NCBI GenBank assembly: GCA_023436765.1
Contig: JAEZHX010000120.1
Coordinates: 1 to 21,315, forward strand
Direction of reading: 5' to 3'
From: Bacillota bacterium
Lineage (GTDB): Bacteria > Bacillota > Clostridia > Lachnospirales > Lachnospiraceae
Length of the DNA: 21,315 nt
The notes beneath the pieces are model-generated. The model was not told where the DNA came from, did no database searches, and was given only the letters and a program-made list of their open reading frames with translations. Shown here in pieces: positions 14,051 to 21,315 of this stretch; position 1 is the first letter of the stretch; every line of letters begins with the position of its first letter. Made by a program: the position numbers and the translations under genes.

Positions 14051-15490
14051 CTATTCTGAGAAGCTGTATCTTAATTTCGGATTCCTCGCTGCTGTCACCT
14101 CATCCGGACGTCCCACGACCGTGGTAACCGGGCAAGCATGCATGTGCTCCGGGTCCTTCTTAGCCTCAGCATAGATCCTCTGATAGACCGCCACAGCCTC
14201 ATCCAGGGTCTCCCTGCTCTCCGTCTCCGTAGGCTCTACCATCAGAGCTTCATGGACAATCAGAGGGAAATACATGGTCGGGGGGTGCATGCCATGATCC
14301 AGTAGTGCCTTAGCAAAATCCAATGCGGAGACACCTGTTTCCTTCTTAAAATCCTCCAGGGACAATACAAATTCATGCATGCAGTAATCAGGGAACGGCA
14401 CCCGGAAGGTATCCTTTAACCGATGCAGCATATAGTTGGCATTCAGTACTGCATTCTCCGAAGCATTCTTAAGACCGTTCCCACCCAGGGTAAGGATGTA
14501 AGAAAGGGCTTTTACCACCACCAGGAAGTTCCCGTGGAAGGCTTTCATTCTGCCGATACTAAGAGGATCCTTCTCATTCCATGCATATTTACCCTCCTCG
14601 CAGATGATTTCCGGAGACGGTAGGTACTTCGCCAGAAGCTCCTTACAGCCAATGGGACCGCTGCCGGGGCCTCCACCTCCATGAGGAGTGGAGAAGGTCT
14701 TGTGAAGGTTAATATGAACCACGTCAAAGCCCATATCACCTGGTCTGGCAATTCCCATTATGGCATTCAGATTCGCACCATCATAGTAATTTAGGCCACC
14801 CGCATCATGGACAATGCTTGTGATCTCCAATATGTTCTTATCAAATAATCCGACAGTGTTTGGATTCGTCAGCATAAAGCCTGCCGTGTCTTCACCGACT
14901 ACTTTTCTTAATTCCTCCGTATCAACATAGCCCTCCTTCGTAGAGGCCACATTAATGACTGTGAACCCTGCCATAGCTGCACTGGCCGGATTAGTACCAT
15001 GGGCGGAATCCGGAACGATGATTTTGTTTCGCTTACTATCCTTACGATCCATATGGTAAGCCCAGATCAGCTTTAAGCCCGCATATTCTCCATGAGCACC
15101 GGCTGCCGGTTGAAAATCCATATGATCCATCCCGGTAACTTCGCATAGGGAAGCCTCGGCCAGCTTCATAACCTCCAGACAACCCTGTATGGTATCGATG
15201 GGTTGAAGCGGATGTATCTCAGCGAAGCCCGGCAGCTTCGCTATCTCTTCATTGATCTTCGGGTTATATTTCATCGTACAGGAACCTAGGGGGTAGAAAC
15301 CATCATTAATGCCAAAGGTTCGTTTCATCAAGCCTGTATAATGCCTGCTGATCTCAGTTTCCGAGATCTGGGGCAGACGAAGCTCCTGCTTTCTGGAATA
15401 CTTCTCACTGACCGGAGTTATCGGTACATCACTGGGCGGGAGGAGGTCACAGCCTCTTCCTTCTCTTCCCGATTCAAATATCAGCTTCAT
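14051..15490 (-). CDS. gcvPB: Glycine dehydrogenase (decarboxylating) subunit 2
   Basis: A 479-residue PLP-binding subunit of the P protein, which decarboxylates glycine and loads the aminomethyl group onto lipoyl-GcvH. The PLP lysine is Lys264 in HINLHKTFS, followed by the glycine-rich loop TPHGGGGPGSGP. Other conserved blocks are 'GSCTMKYNPK', 'AGAHGEYAGL', 'DSAHGTNPASA' and 'NPNTVGLF'. The length is normal for the split (two-gene) form used by Gram-positive bacteria. Its ATG shares one base with the TGA stop of gcvPA (TGATG), so the two subunits, which work as a heterotetramer, are translationally coupled. GGAGG lies ten bases before the start. Confidence 0.96.
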   Translation of the reverse strand: MKLIFESGREGRGCDLLPPSDVPITPVSEKYSRKQELRLPQISETEISRHYTGLMKRTFGINDGFYPLGSCTMKYNPKINEEIAKLPGFAEIHPLQPIDTIQGCLEVMKLAEASLCEVTGMDHMDFQPAAGAHGEYAGLKLIWAYHMDRKDSKRNKIIVPDSAHGTNPASAAMAGFTVINVASTKEGYVDTEELRKVVGEDTAGFMLTNPNTVGLFDKNILEITSIVHDAGGLNYYDGANLNAIMGIARPGDMGFDVVHINLHKTFSTPHGGGGPGSGPIGCKELLAKYLPSPEIICEEGKYAWNEKDPLSIGRMKAFHGNFLVVVKALSYILTLGGNGLKNASENAVLNANYMLHRLKDTFRVPFPDYCMHEFVLSLEDFKKETGVSALDFAKALLDHGMHPPTMYFPLIVHEALMVEPTETESRETLDEAVAVYQRIYAEAKKDPEHMHACPVTTVVGRPDEVTAARNPKLRYSFSE

Positions 15491-16833
15491 CAGTTCCCCA
15501 CCTCCTTCTGTAGCTCCTTAAGTAAGCCAATCAATTCGTCCATCTCTTCTCTGGTATTCATCTCAGTTGCACACCAGAGCAGCCTATCTTCCCTTCCATC
15601 CTCTGATTTGATCGGATAACCTCCCAGAATTCCACGCTGCTGCAGATATGTGAGTACTTCTTCCACATCTACCGGAACGGTCGTTACGAATTCATGGAAG
15701 AATTCACCGGGATATACGGACCTAAAGCCAATCTCCTGTAGCCGCTCTGCCAGATAATGTGCCTTCGACATGGAGGCCTCGGCAGCCACCCTGAGTCCCT
15801 CCTTACCCATTGCACTTAAGTAAACTGCTGCTGTCATCGCGCAGAGTGCCTGGTTCGAGCAGATATTGCTGGAAGCCTTCTCTCTGCGGATATGCTGTTC
15901 TCTGGCCTGAAGCGTAAGGACAAAGGCTCTGTTACCGGAGGAATCCTTGGTTTCGCCGACGATCCTGCCCGGCAGTCTTCTCATCAGCTTGGCTGTGGTT
16001 GCCATAAAGCCCAGATACGGTCCGCCGAAGGATAGAGGAATACCTAAGGGTTGCCCTTCCCCTACGGCTATCTCTGCTCCGTATTCCGAGGGAGTTTTAA
16101 GAAGCCCCAGAGAAATCGGGTTACAGCTCATGATATATTTGATATCGCTATCCTTAAGCATAGCTCCTACTGCATCCCCGTCCTCCAGAAGTCCATAGTA
16201 ATTCGGCTGCTGTAACAGGACACAGGCCGTTTCCTTGTCAAGCAGCTGCCCCAATGTGGCCAGATCTGTTCTACCCTCCCTGGAGGGGACAACGACAAGC
16301 TCCATGTCCGTACCACTCAGATAGGTCCGGATGGTTTCAATCGTATGCGGATGGACAGTCTCCGAAATCACAGCCTTTCTTCTCTGTCTCTCCTTGCACA
16401 TGATGACTGCCTCTGCCGCCGCAGTCGCTCCATCATAGACCGAAGCATTCGATACCTCCATTCCCGTCAATTCGCAGATCATTGTCTGATATTCGAAGAT
16501 GGACTGAAGTATTCCCTGGCTGATCTCAGCCTGGTAAGGAGTATAAGCAGTCACAAATTCTTCCTTGGAGGTTACCTGTTTTACTATGGAGGGTATGTAA
16601 TGATGATATGCTCCACACCCACGGAAAATCGTTTGGAAAGCCTGGTTCTTACCGGCTATTCCTGTCATCTTTCTTCTAACTTCAAACTCAGTCAGTCCAT
16701 CGGGAAGCCTTAAGCCTCCGGGTAGCTTAACTCCCTCCGGTATTGCCCGGAAGAGCTCTTCAATGGAATCTGCCCCGACCACTGCCAGCATTTCCTGTTG
16801 TTCCTTACTCGTATTCGGTACATAAGTACCCAT
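15490..16833 (-). CDS. gcvPA: Glycine dehydrogenase (decarboxylating) subunit 1
   Basis: A 447-residue N-terminal subunit of the split P protein. Typical blocks are 'FRGCGAYHHYIPSIV' near residue 70, 'TAYTPYQAEISQGILQ', 'YDGATAAAEA' and 'SFGGPYLGFMA'. It has the PLP-transferase fold but no PLP lysine; it completes the active site with GcvPB. ATG 16833 follows AGGAGGCTGATCAG. A 90-base gap without clear structure separates it from gcvH, and it overlaps gcvPB by one base. Confidence 0.96.
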   Translation of the reverse strand: MGTYVPNTSKEQQEMLAVVGADSIEELFRAIPEGVKLPGGLRLPDGLTEFEVRRKMTGIAGKNQAFQTIFRGCGAYHHYIPSIVKQVTSKEEFVTAYTPYQAEISQGILQSIFEYQTMICELTGMEVSNASVYDGATAAAEAVIMCKERQRRKAVISETVHPHTIETIRTYLSGTDMELVVVPSREGRTDLATLGQLLDKETACVLLQQPNYYGLLEDGDAVGAMLKDSDIKYIMSCNPISLGLLKTPSEYGAEIAVGEGQPLGIPLSFGGPYLGFMATTAKLMRRLPGRIVGETKDSSGNRAFVLTLQAREQHIRREKASSNICSNQALCAMTAAVYLSAMGKEGLRVAAEASMSKAHYLAERLQEIGFRSVYPGEFFHEFVTTVPVDVEEVLTYLQQRGILGGYPIKSEDGREDRLLWCATEMNTREEMDELIGLLKELQKEVGN

Positions 16834-16923
16834 CTGATCAGCCTCCTGTAATCAATCGTCCGCCTTCCACATAAGAAAACCATCCCTGCGGGGCGTAGCA
16901 TAACCTATTAGTTGAGCAAGTAA

Positions 16924-17295
16924 CTAGTTCTGCTCCTTAAGAAAGCTCTGATACTGTTCTTCGGTCATCAGATCAGCCTGTTCAGTAATATTCTCTACCT
17001 CAATGAACCATGCACCCATGGCATCGGAGTTCACATTCTCCGGCTGGTCCAGAAGCTCCTCATTGATTGCCCTTACCGTACCACTTACAGGGCTATATAC
17101 ATTAGATACTGCTTTTACTGATTCTACATCAGCAAAGGATTCTCCTACTGCCACTTCATCCCATTCTCCCGGCAGATTGATGAATACCAGGTCTCCTAAT
17201 TCTTTCTGGGCATAATCTGAGATGCCTACCCTGGCAGTTGTTTCATCCAGAAACAGTACCCATTCATGTGATTTTGCATATAAATATTCCTTCAT
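16924..17295 (-). CDS. gcvH: Glycine cleavage system H protein
   Basis: A 123-residue lipoyl carrier that shuttles the aminomethyl group between P, T and L proteins. It starts with the typical KEYLYAKSHEWV, and the lipoylated residue is Lys61 in VESVKAVSNVYSPVSG. The C-terminal 'GAWFIEVE' block is in place. The start is ATG 17295 with GAGGAGG nine bases upstream; an in-frame TTG two codons earlier is too close to that site. Its lipoate would be supplied by the LplA encoded in the same operon. The position between gcvT and gcvPA is common in Clostridia. Confidence 0.96.
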   Translation of the reverse strand: MKEYLYAKSHEWVLFLDETTARVGISDYAQKELGDLVFINLPGEWDEVAVGESFADVESVKAVSNVYSPVSGTVRAINEELLDQPENVNSDAMGAWFIEVENITEQADLMTEEQYQSFLKEQN

Positions 17296-17437
17296 AACCA
17301 AAAGCCTCCTCGTAATTATTATTTATTTGTAATATACCTTAACAACCCTTCCTTATTATGAAGCATCCTGTCTCTTACGTGTATATCCATGGAACCTTTA
17401 CTCCTATACAGGACTGCTTTCGCAAAATCATATTTAG

Positions 17438-17467
17438 CTGCCTTTTCTATCTCTTATAAAAGGGCAG
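17438..17467 (-). other. Hairpin across the gcvT stop codon
   Basis: On the minus strand CTGCCCTTTT pairs with AAAAGGCAG (one bulged base, 11-base loop) and spans the TAG stop of gcvT. It is not followed by a T-run. It may mark an mRNA processing or stability boundary in the 150-base gcvT-gcvH gap, which otherwise holds no gene. Confidence 0.35.
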
Positions 17468-18529
17468 CGTTGTGATCTCAGCAGGTATTCTTCTTCCTCT
17501 GACTTCCACCTCAACTTCTGTTCCAAGATTACTATAGGAAACATCAATGAGTGCCATAGCAACAGGACGGCCAAGATATGGACAATGGGTGCCTGAGGTC
17601 GTTGCTCCGATCAATTGATCCCCATGATATACCGGGCATTGCTCCCTGGCGATTCCTCTTCCGGTAATGTTGAGTCCGACTCTGGTTCTATGAGGCGTAC
17701 CCTTCGCAAGGATACCTGACTTTCCGATGAAATCCTCCTTTTCAAGCTTAACCGCAAAGCCAAGACCGGTCTCGAGCGGTGTGATCGTATCATCCATCTC
17801 GTGTCCATACAGCGGCATCGCAGCCTCAAGCCTTAAGGTATCCCTGGCTCCCAGGCCGCAAGGAATTAGTCCCTGTTCCTGTCCGGCTTCCAGCAGGACT
17901 GTCCAAAGCTTCGCCGCATCCCGGTTCGAACAGTACAGCTCATAACCATCCTCACCGGTATACCCGGTTTTTGATACCAGACAGTTCATACCGGCCACGG
18001 ATACATTTTCTGTGAAGCTGTAGTATTTGACCGGTAGCTGTTCTTCTCCCACTAATTTTAACAGTATTTCCTTCGAGCGTGGTCCCTGAAGTGCCAGCTG
18101 GGCTACCTCCTCCGAGATATCCTGAAACTTCACCCTTCCCGTGAGATGGTTCTTCATCCATTGTACGTCCTTGTCACGGTTTGCGGCATTAATTACAATC
18201 AAATAGGAATCGACAGCCTTCCGATACACCAGCAGATCATCCACTACTCCACCCTCTTCGTTACACATCGGACTGTACTTCACCTGACCATCTACCATCC
18301 TGCTGCAATCATTGGTTACAAGCCGTTGCACGTTCAGAAGGGCATCTTCCCCATCCAGTGTTACTTCCCCCATATGGGAAACATCGAATAAGCCTGCTGC
18401 AGTCCTGACAGCCATATGCTCCGAGATTACCCCCGTCTCATACTGAACCGGTAGAAGATAACCGGCAAATGGGACGATTTTTCCTCCTGCCTGCAGGTGA
18501 CATTCGTAGAGAGGTGTCTTCTTCTCCAT
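17447..18529 (-). CDS. gcvT: Aminomethyltransferase, glycine cleavage T protein
   Basis: A 360-residue folate enzyme that releases ammonia from aminomethyl-lipoyl-GcvH and passes the one-carbon unit to tetrahydrofolate. It shows 'GLFDVSHMGE' (46-55), 'NAANRDKDVQW' holding the conserved Asn-Lys-Asp region of the active site, 'KTGYTGEDGYELYC' and 'GLGARDTLRLEAAMPLYGHE', in the normal order and spacing, followed by the C-terminal GCV_T_C barrel ('GRGIAREQCPV'). The length is normal. ATG 18529 has AGGAGG nine bases upstream. It is the first gene after the glycine riboswitch and is therefore expressed only when glycine is plentiful, as is the rest of the operon. Confidence 0.97.
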   Translation of the reverse strand: MEKKTPLYECHLQAGGKIVPFAGYLLPVQYETGVISEHMAVRTAAGLFDVSHMGEVTLDGEDALLNVQRLVTNDCSRMVDGQVKYSPMCNEEGGVVDDLLVYRKAVDSYLIVINAANRDKDVQWMKNHLTGRVKFQDISEEVAQLALQGPRSKEILLKLVGEEQLPVKYYSFTENVSVAGMNCLVSKTGYTGEDGYELYCSNRDAAKLWTVLLEAGQEQGLIPCGLGARDTLRLEAAMPLYGHEMDDTITPLETGLGFAVKLEKEDFIGKSGILAKGTPHRTRVGLNITGRGIAREQCPVYHGDQLIGATTSGTHCPYLGRPVAMALIDVSYSNLGTEVEVEVRGRRIPAEITTLPFYKR

Positions 18530-18600
18530 AAATCAAATCCTCCTGTACTCATTATATTTCATTAACTCATAAAATGATTCCTGTGAAATTTCAGACAATA

Positions 18601-18628
18601 AAAAAAGCGTATTGAAAAATCAATACGC
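18601..18628 (-). terminator. Intrinsic terminator of the glycine riboswitch
   Basis: On the minus strand a perfect 9-bp stem GCGTATTGA/TCAATACGC with a UUUU loop is followed by at least six T. It comes immediately after the 3' strand of aptamer 2 and before gcvT, so it is the expression platform. The main stem does not use aptamer bases; only the weak AGAG·UUUU extension would compete with the P1 helix. Confidence 0.9.
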
Positions 18629-18826
18629 CTCTGTTGGTTTACCTGAAAGATTCCTTCCTGTAATTTCTTATGTATACAGAGTATACAGGACATTGCTTCG
18701 TCGGTGCCAAATCGCTTTCCAGAGTATCGTCCAGATCTGGTCCTTCTGCCTGAGAGTTTTCGCATTCCCCTTCGGCGCCACGTAAGAGTAACCTCCCCGT
18801 AGTCTCTCCCAAATCCTTCATCCGAT
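18629..18826 (-). promoter_or_regulatory. Tandem glycine riboswitch upstream of gcvT
   Basis: Two glycine aptamers lie head to tail on the minus strand. Aptamer 1 (about 18722-18826) has the canonical elements GGGAGAGACT, GGCGCCGAAGGGG and AACTCTCAGGCAGAAGGAC. Aptamer 2 (about 18629-18724) is more diverged: CTCTGGAAAG, GGCACCGACGAAGCAA and AATCTTTCAGGT, closing with ACAGAG. It has an AT-rich extension that contains GTATAC-TCT-GTATAC. The linker and the CTCTGG/ACAGAG closing helix match the B. subtilis gcvT arrangement. A terminator follows directly, so glycine binding should turn the gcv operon on. Reading frames through this region are not genes. Confidence 0.95.
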
Positions 18827-18834
18827 GATAACTA

Positions 18835-18863
18835 ATTATAGTATGCCAATCGAATAAAGTCAA
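18835..18863 (-). promoter_or_regulatory. Sigma-A promoter of the gcv operon
   Basis: The minus strand reads TTGACT (18858-18863), a 17-base spacer and TATAAT (18835-18840), placing the transcript start near 18828, exactly at the 5' end of aptamer 1. The -35 lies just after the stop codon of the upstream chemotaxis gene. Confidence 0.85.
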
Positions 18864-18867
18864 TCCA

Positions 18868-20982
18868 TTAAGATATTTTGAATTGAAGAATGGCCCTTTC
18901 AAGTTCATTTGCCTGCTCAGCCAGTTCTTCCGCTGATTTGCTTAATAATTCCACGGAATGAATCTGTTCAATGGCCGTCGCACTTACTTCCTCAGAGGAG
19001 GCTGCAGTCTGCTGGGATACGGCCGATATATTACGGATGGAATCCATAGCGTCATCCTTAGCAGACGCAATCTCGGCTGCTCCCTCGGTAATATCATTCA
19101 GATTATTTACCAGCTCACTCACATGACCGCTGATGCTTTCAAAAGTAGTAACCGTTTTGGTCAGTGCCTCCACCTGTGATTTCACAATACCTCTTGCCTG
19201 TTTAGCGGAGGTTACCGTGTCCTTTGTTTTGTCCTGCACCTGGCTGATAATCTCCTTGATATGGTTGGAGGCTTTCACTGACTGCTCCGCCAGCTTCCGA
19301 ACCTCCTCCGCTACTACCGCAAAGCCCCTGCCTGCTTCCCCTGCTCTGGCTGCTTCAATGGATGCATTCAGAGAGAGAAGATTGGTCTGGGATGCAATCT
19401 CATTAATAACACTGATTACCTGTTCGATGTCATGGGACTTAAGCTCAAGTTCTTCTATCGAACGAATTACCTCTCGGGTAATATCTCTGGTATCTCCTGA
19501 TTTCTGGCTGAGTTCATTCACAGTAACAATTCCTTCATCAATAATACCCTTTGTTCTCTTCGCAATCTGCTCAATTTGATAGGAGCTATCATTCACATTG
19601 TTGATTCTATCCGATAAAGTAGACATCAGGTTGGAACAGGTTTCAGTATCAGAAGCCTGCTGTACCACACCCTGTCCAATTTCTTCTATGGCCTGTGATA
19701 TATTTTTGGTGGATGCAAGAATATTTGAGGAGGTATCGGAAAGAGAATTTGCCGAGCCGCTTACCCTTGTGCCGACAACCGACACCTTCCCGATCAGGGT
19801 TCTCATCCCATTTACCATCTCATTCAGGCTGCCTGTCAGAATTTGAAACTCATCTTTACGCTTCGTTGTAAATTCCGTTGTCAAGTCTCCCTTGGAGGTT
19901 CGTGACATATTCTTCGTAATTTTCTTGATCTCTCTGGCAATGCCTCCGGCAAGGAGAGTGCCGGTGATTGCTGCCAAGGTACAGGCAAGTAAAACAAAGA
20001 TCATACTCAGCATTCTGATGCCTTCCGCTTTTTCGGTAATCGTATGCTCCGGGATCAGTACACTTAAGGTAGCATTGGCACTGCTGATCTTACTGAACAG
20101 GAAGAGGTAGTCCTTACCCTCGTACTTCTCTGTGGAATATCCGGAATCAACTCCGGAAGTCACCTTATCAAAATTCTTCAGGGTTTTAAATACCTCCGCG
20201 GCATCCATATCAATTAAGGTCTCTTTTCCCCCGGGTGCAACCATCCCTATAATATAATCCTCTCCTAACTGCAAGCCTTTGATGGATTTTGCCATCCAGC
20301 TTTCTGCCATATCAACAATAATGAAACCATTATTCTCCGGCAGTTTTCTGATAACAGACAAAGAATAGTCTAGCCTGTCATTACCCAGGCTCTCATCCAG
20401 AAAGCTATGGGCGCCAGTCCAAACAACCCGCTCCGTAGTGGATGAAATAAGCTTTCCATCCTCAGAGGCCATATAACTATCGTAGAAGTTAGCCGGTAAA
20501 TTCCCTGCCGTTGAGAAGCTCTCTCCATTCATTCCGAAAATATGGATATTATACACTGATTCATTCTTGGCTTTTAAAGAGACAATTCCATTCCTGATTC
20601 CCAGGAATAAAGCATCCTTGTCCTCCGCACTCAGTGTGTCTCCATTCTTATAATAATTCTTTACCATTTCACTATTGATAAAGTCATAAGCGCCCTTGGC
20701 AACCTTGTCAAGCTCCATCGTTATGGAGCCCTTGGTTACATTTAATATCTCATTCGTACTGATTTTTGCGTTCGTTATAATCGCCTCAGAGGATATCTTA
20801 TAGGATATTATTCCAAAGATGACCATTAAAAATATCGGGATAGCGAAGGCTGCGTAAAGCTTCGTCCTAATACCGGATCTTAGTACTCTGCTTTTTACTG
20901 TTTGCAGCATCTTTGCTACCCCAAAGAATTCTGATTTACTGATTATACTTTTTTTATGTTGCTTTTTCCTAAATGCAGTCAA
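18868..20982 (-). CDS. Methyl-accepting chemotaxis protein with extracytoplasmic sensor
   Basis: A 704-residue transmembrane chemoreceptor that signals to CheA/CheW. After a basic N-terminus comes TM1 (about 42-61), a dCache-like extracytoplasmic sensing domain of about 260 residues, TM2 (about 324-346), a HAMP linker, and the long coiled-coil signalling domain. The signalling domain has the highly conserved tip NEIASQTNLLSLNASIEAAR followed by AGEAGRGFAVVAEEVRKLAEQS (about 527-567). There is no CheR-tethering pentapeptide at the C-terminus. The start is uncertain. TTG 20982 has AGGAGGGAGAG upstream and is used here; TTG 21006 precedes that site; ATG 20910 has only GGGG. No other chemotaxis gene is in the window and the ligand is unknown. 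No terminator separates it from the gcv riboswitch. Confidence 0.9.
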   Translation of the reverse strand: MTAFRKKQHKKSIISKSEFFGVAKMLQTVKSRVLRSGIRTKLYAAFAIPIFLMVIFGIISYKISSEAIITNAKISTNEILNVTKGSITMELDKVAKGAYDFINSEMVKNYYKNGDTLSAEDKDALFLGIRNGIVSLKAKNESVYNIHIFGMNGESFSTAGNLPANFYDSYMASEDGKLISSTTERVVWTGAHSFLDESLGNDRLDYSLSVIRKLPENNGFIIVDMAESWMAKSIKGLQLGEDYIIGMVAPGGKETLIDMDAAEVFKTLKNFDKVTSGVDSGYSTEKYEGKDYLFLFSKISSANATLSVLIPEHTITEKAEGIRMLSMIFVLLACTLAAITGTLLAGGIAREIKKITKNMSRTSKGDLTTEFTTKRKDEFQILTGSLNEMVNGMRTLIGKVSVVGTRVSGSANSLSDTSSNILASTKNISQAIEEIGQGVVQQASDTETCSNLMSTLSDRINNVNDSSYQIEQIAKRTKGIIDEGIVTVNELSQKSGDTRDITREVIRSIEELELKSHDIEQVISVINEIASQTNLLSLNASIEAARAGEAGRGFAVVAEEVRKLAEQSVKASNHIKEIISQVQDKTKDTVTSAKQARGIVKSQVEALTKTVTTFESISGHVSELVNNLNDITEGAAEIASAKDDAMDSIRNISAVSQQTAASSEEVSATAIEQIHSVELLSKSAEELAEQANELERAILQFKIS

Positions 20983-21056
20983 ATTGTTCTCTCCCTCCTG
21001 TGCCAAGTGTCGGCTTGTGTTAATTATCGTAGGAAAATGTTGAATATAATAGATAC

Positions 21057-21085
21057 AAATTAGCAGAATTAGTATTCTTTGTCAA
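21057..21085 (-). promoter_or_regulatory. Putative promoter of the chemoreceptor gene
   Basis: The minus strand reads TTGACA (21080-21085), a 17-base spacer and TAATTT (21057-21062), about 70 bases upstream of the chosen start. It is a sigma-A type signal; no convincing flagellar sigma-D promoter was seen. Confidence 0.5.
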
Positions 21086-21171
21086 CCTAAATATATCATA
21101 TATTGTTATTTTTCTAACATGGGGTATCGTATTCAAATTTCCATCAAAGGAACCTATCATTTTTCCCTTCA

Positions 21172-21177
21172 TATAAT
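21172..21177 (+). promoter_or_regulatory. Possible -10 box for the right-edge ABC gene
   Basis: TATAAT lies 28 bases upstream of the ABC ATPase start. No good -35 hexamer is visible 16-18 bases before it, so the promoter may be weak or activator-dependent. Confidence 0.35.
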
Positions 21178-21204
21178 ACTGTATAAGCAAAAAGGAGGAA
21201 CAGT

Positions 21205-21315
21205 ATGAGCGAGCTACTGAAAATTGATCATATTAGTTATTCCTATCATAGTCTTGATGGAGAAACACCGGCGTTATTCGATGTTTCTTTTCATGTGATG
21301 GAAGGTGAATTCGTA
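21205..21315 (+). CDS. ABC transporter ATP-binding protein (partial, N-terminus)
   Basis: ATG 21205 follows AAAGGAGGAACAGT, and the frame stays open for 37 codons to the right edge. The visible N-terminus (LLKIDHISYSYHSLDGETPA, then LFDVSFHVMEGEFV) is the first beta strands and A-loop region (aromatic Tyr in SYSYH) of an ABC ATPase, ending just before Walker A. The 'LDGETPAL' wording resembles ATPases of nitrate/sulfonate/taurine-type importers, although Ecf-type ATPases also have similar starts. It is divergent from the chemoreceptor gene. Too little is present to name a substrate. Confidence 0.8.
   Translation, partial: MSELLKIDHISYSYHSLDGETPALFDVSFHVMEGEFV

Noticed and set aside
18670..18690. 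GTATAC-TCT-GTATAC palindrome as a protein operator
   Set aside because: It falls inside the stem extension of glycine aptamer 2 and is better explained as RNA structure.
18562..18908. Two overlapping minus-strand frames in the gcvT leader
   Set aside because: They run through the riboswitch aptamers and terminator. Their sequence is explained fully by the structured RNA, and no ribosome binding site or family match is seen.
21007..21060. Flagellar sigma-D type promoter for the chemoreceptor (CCTACGATAA resembling a GCCGATAA -10)
   Set aside because: No TAAA at the correct spacing. The TTGACA-17-TAATTT signal is a better match.

Overview
The window looks like a piece of chromosome from a low-to-mid GC Gram-positive anaerobe, most likely a Clostridia member of the Lachnospiraceae type. 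This is inferred from strong AGGAGG ribosome binding sites, consensus sigma-A promoters, split glycine decarboxylase subunits (gcvPA/gcvPB), a tandem glycine riboswitch, LexA boxes of the Bacillus/Clostridium type and a xylan-degrading GH43 enzyme. No rRNA, tRNA, CRISPR array, transposase or phage gene was seen. Most genes lie on the minus strand.

Left part (1-5144). A lipoprotein with a Thr-Thr-Gly-Gly repeat linker runs off the left edge. Next come two genes of a poorly characterised putative DNA-repair pair: a radical SAM protein (1432-2877) and a DUF4130/TIGR03915-type partner (530-1327). They sit behind a textbook promoter (TTGACA-17-TACAAT) bracketed by two LexA-like SOS boxes, the most interesting regulatory signal in the window. 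A cytoplasmic GH43 beta-xylosidase follows upstream, with its own long-stem terminator and two adjacent LacI-type palindromes in front of it.

Middle part (5145-11269). An ABC exporter operon (ATPase plus two overlapping ABC-2 permeases) reads leftwards. A NarL-type two-component system (histidine kinase plus LuxR-HTH response regulator) reads rightwards about 1 kb away. The gene set matches the LnrJK-LnrLMN type of drug-sensing two-component/exporter module, and two copies of a TGACA-AA-TGTCA palindrome lie upstream of a weak -35 in front of the exporter operon. An isochorismatase-family hydrolase sits between the two halves. Its promoter has a 13-bp palindrome filling the spacer and a second copy 40 bp downstream.

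Right part (11287-18868). This is a complete glycine cleavage and lipoylation operon, read leftwards from a consensus promoter (TTGACT-17-TATAAT): tandem glycine riboswitch with intrinsic terminator, then gcvT, gcvH, gcvPA, gcvPB, lplA and lpd. GcvP decarboxylates glycine, GcvH carries the aminomethyl group on lipoyl-lysine, GcvT releases ammonia and methylene-tetrahydrofolate, Lpd re-oxidises the lipoyl arm, and LplA attaches lipoate to GcvH. Upstream is a methyl-accepting chemotaxis protein with a large extracytoplasmic sensor (18868-20982). A divergent ABC transporter ATPase begins at 21205 and is cut by the right edge.
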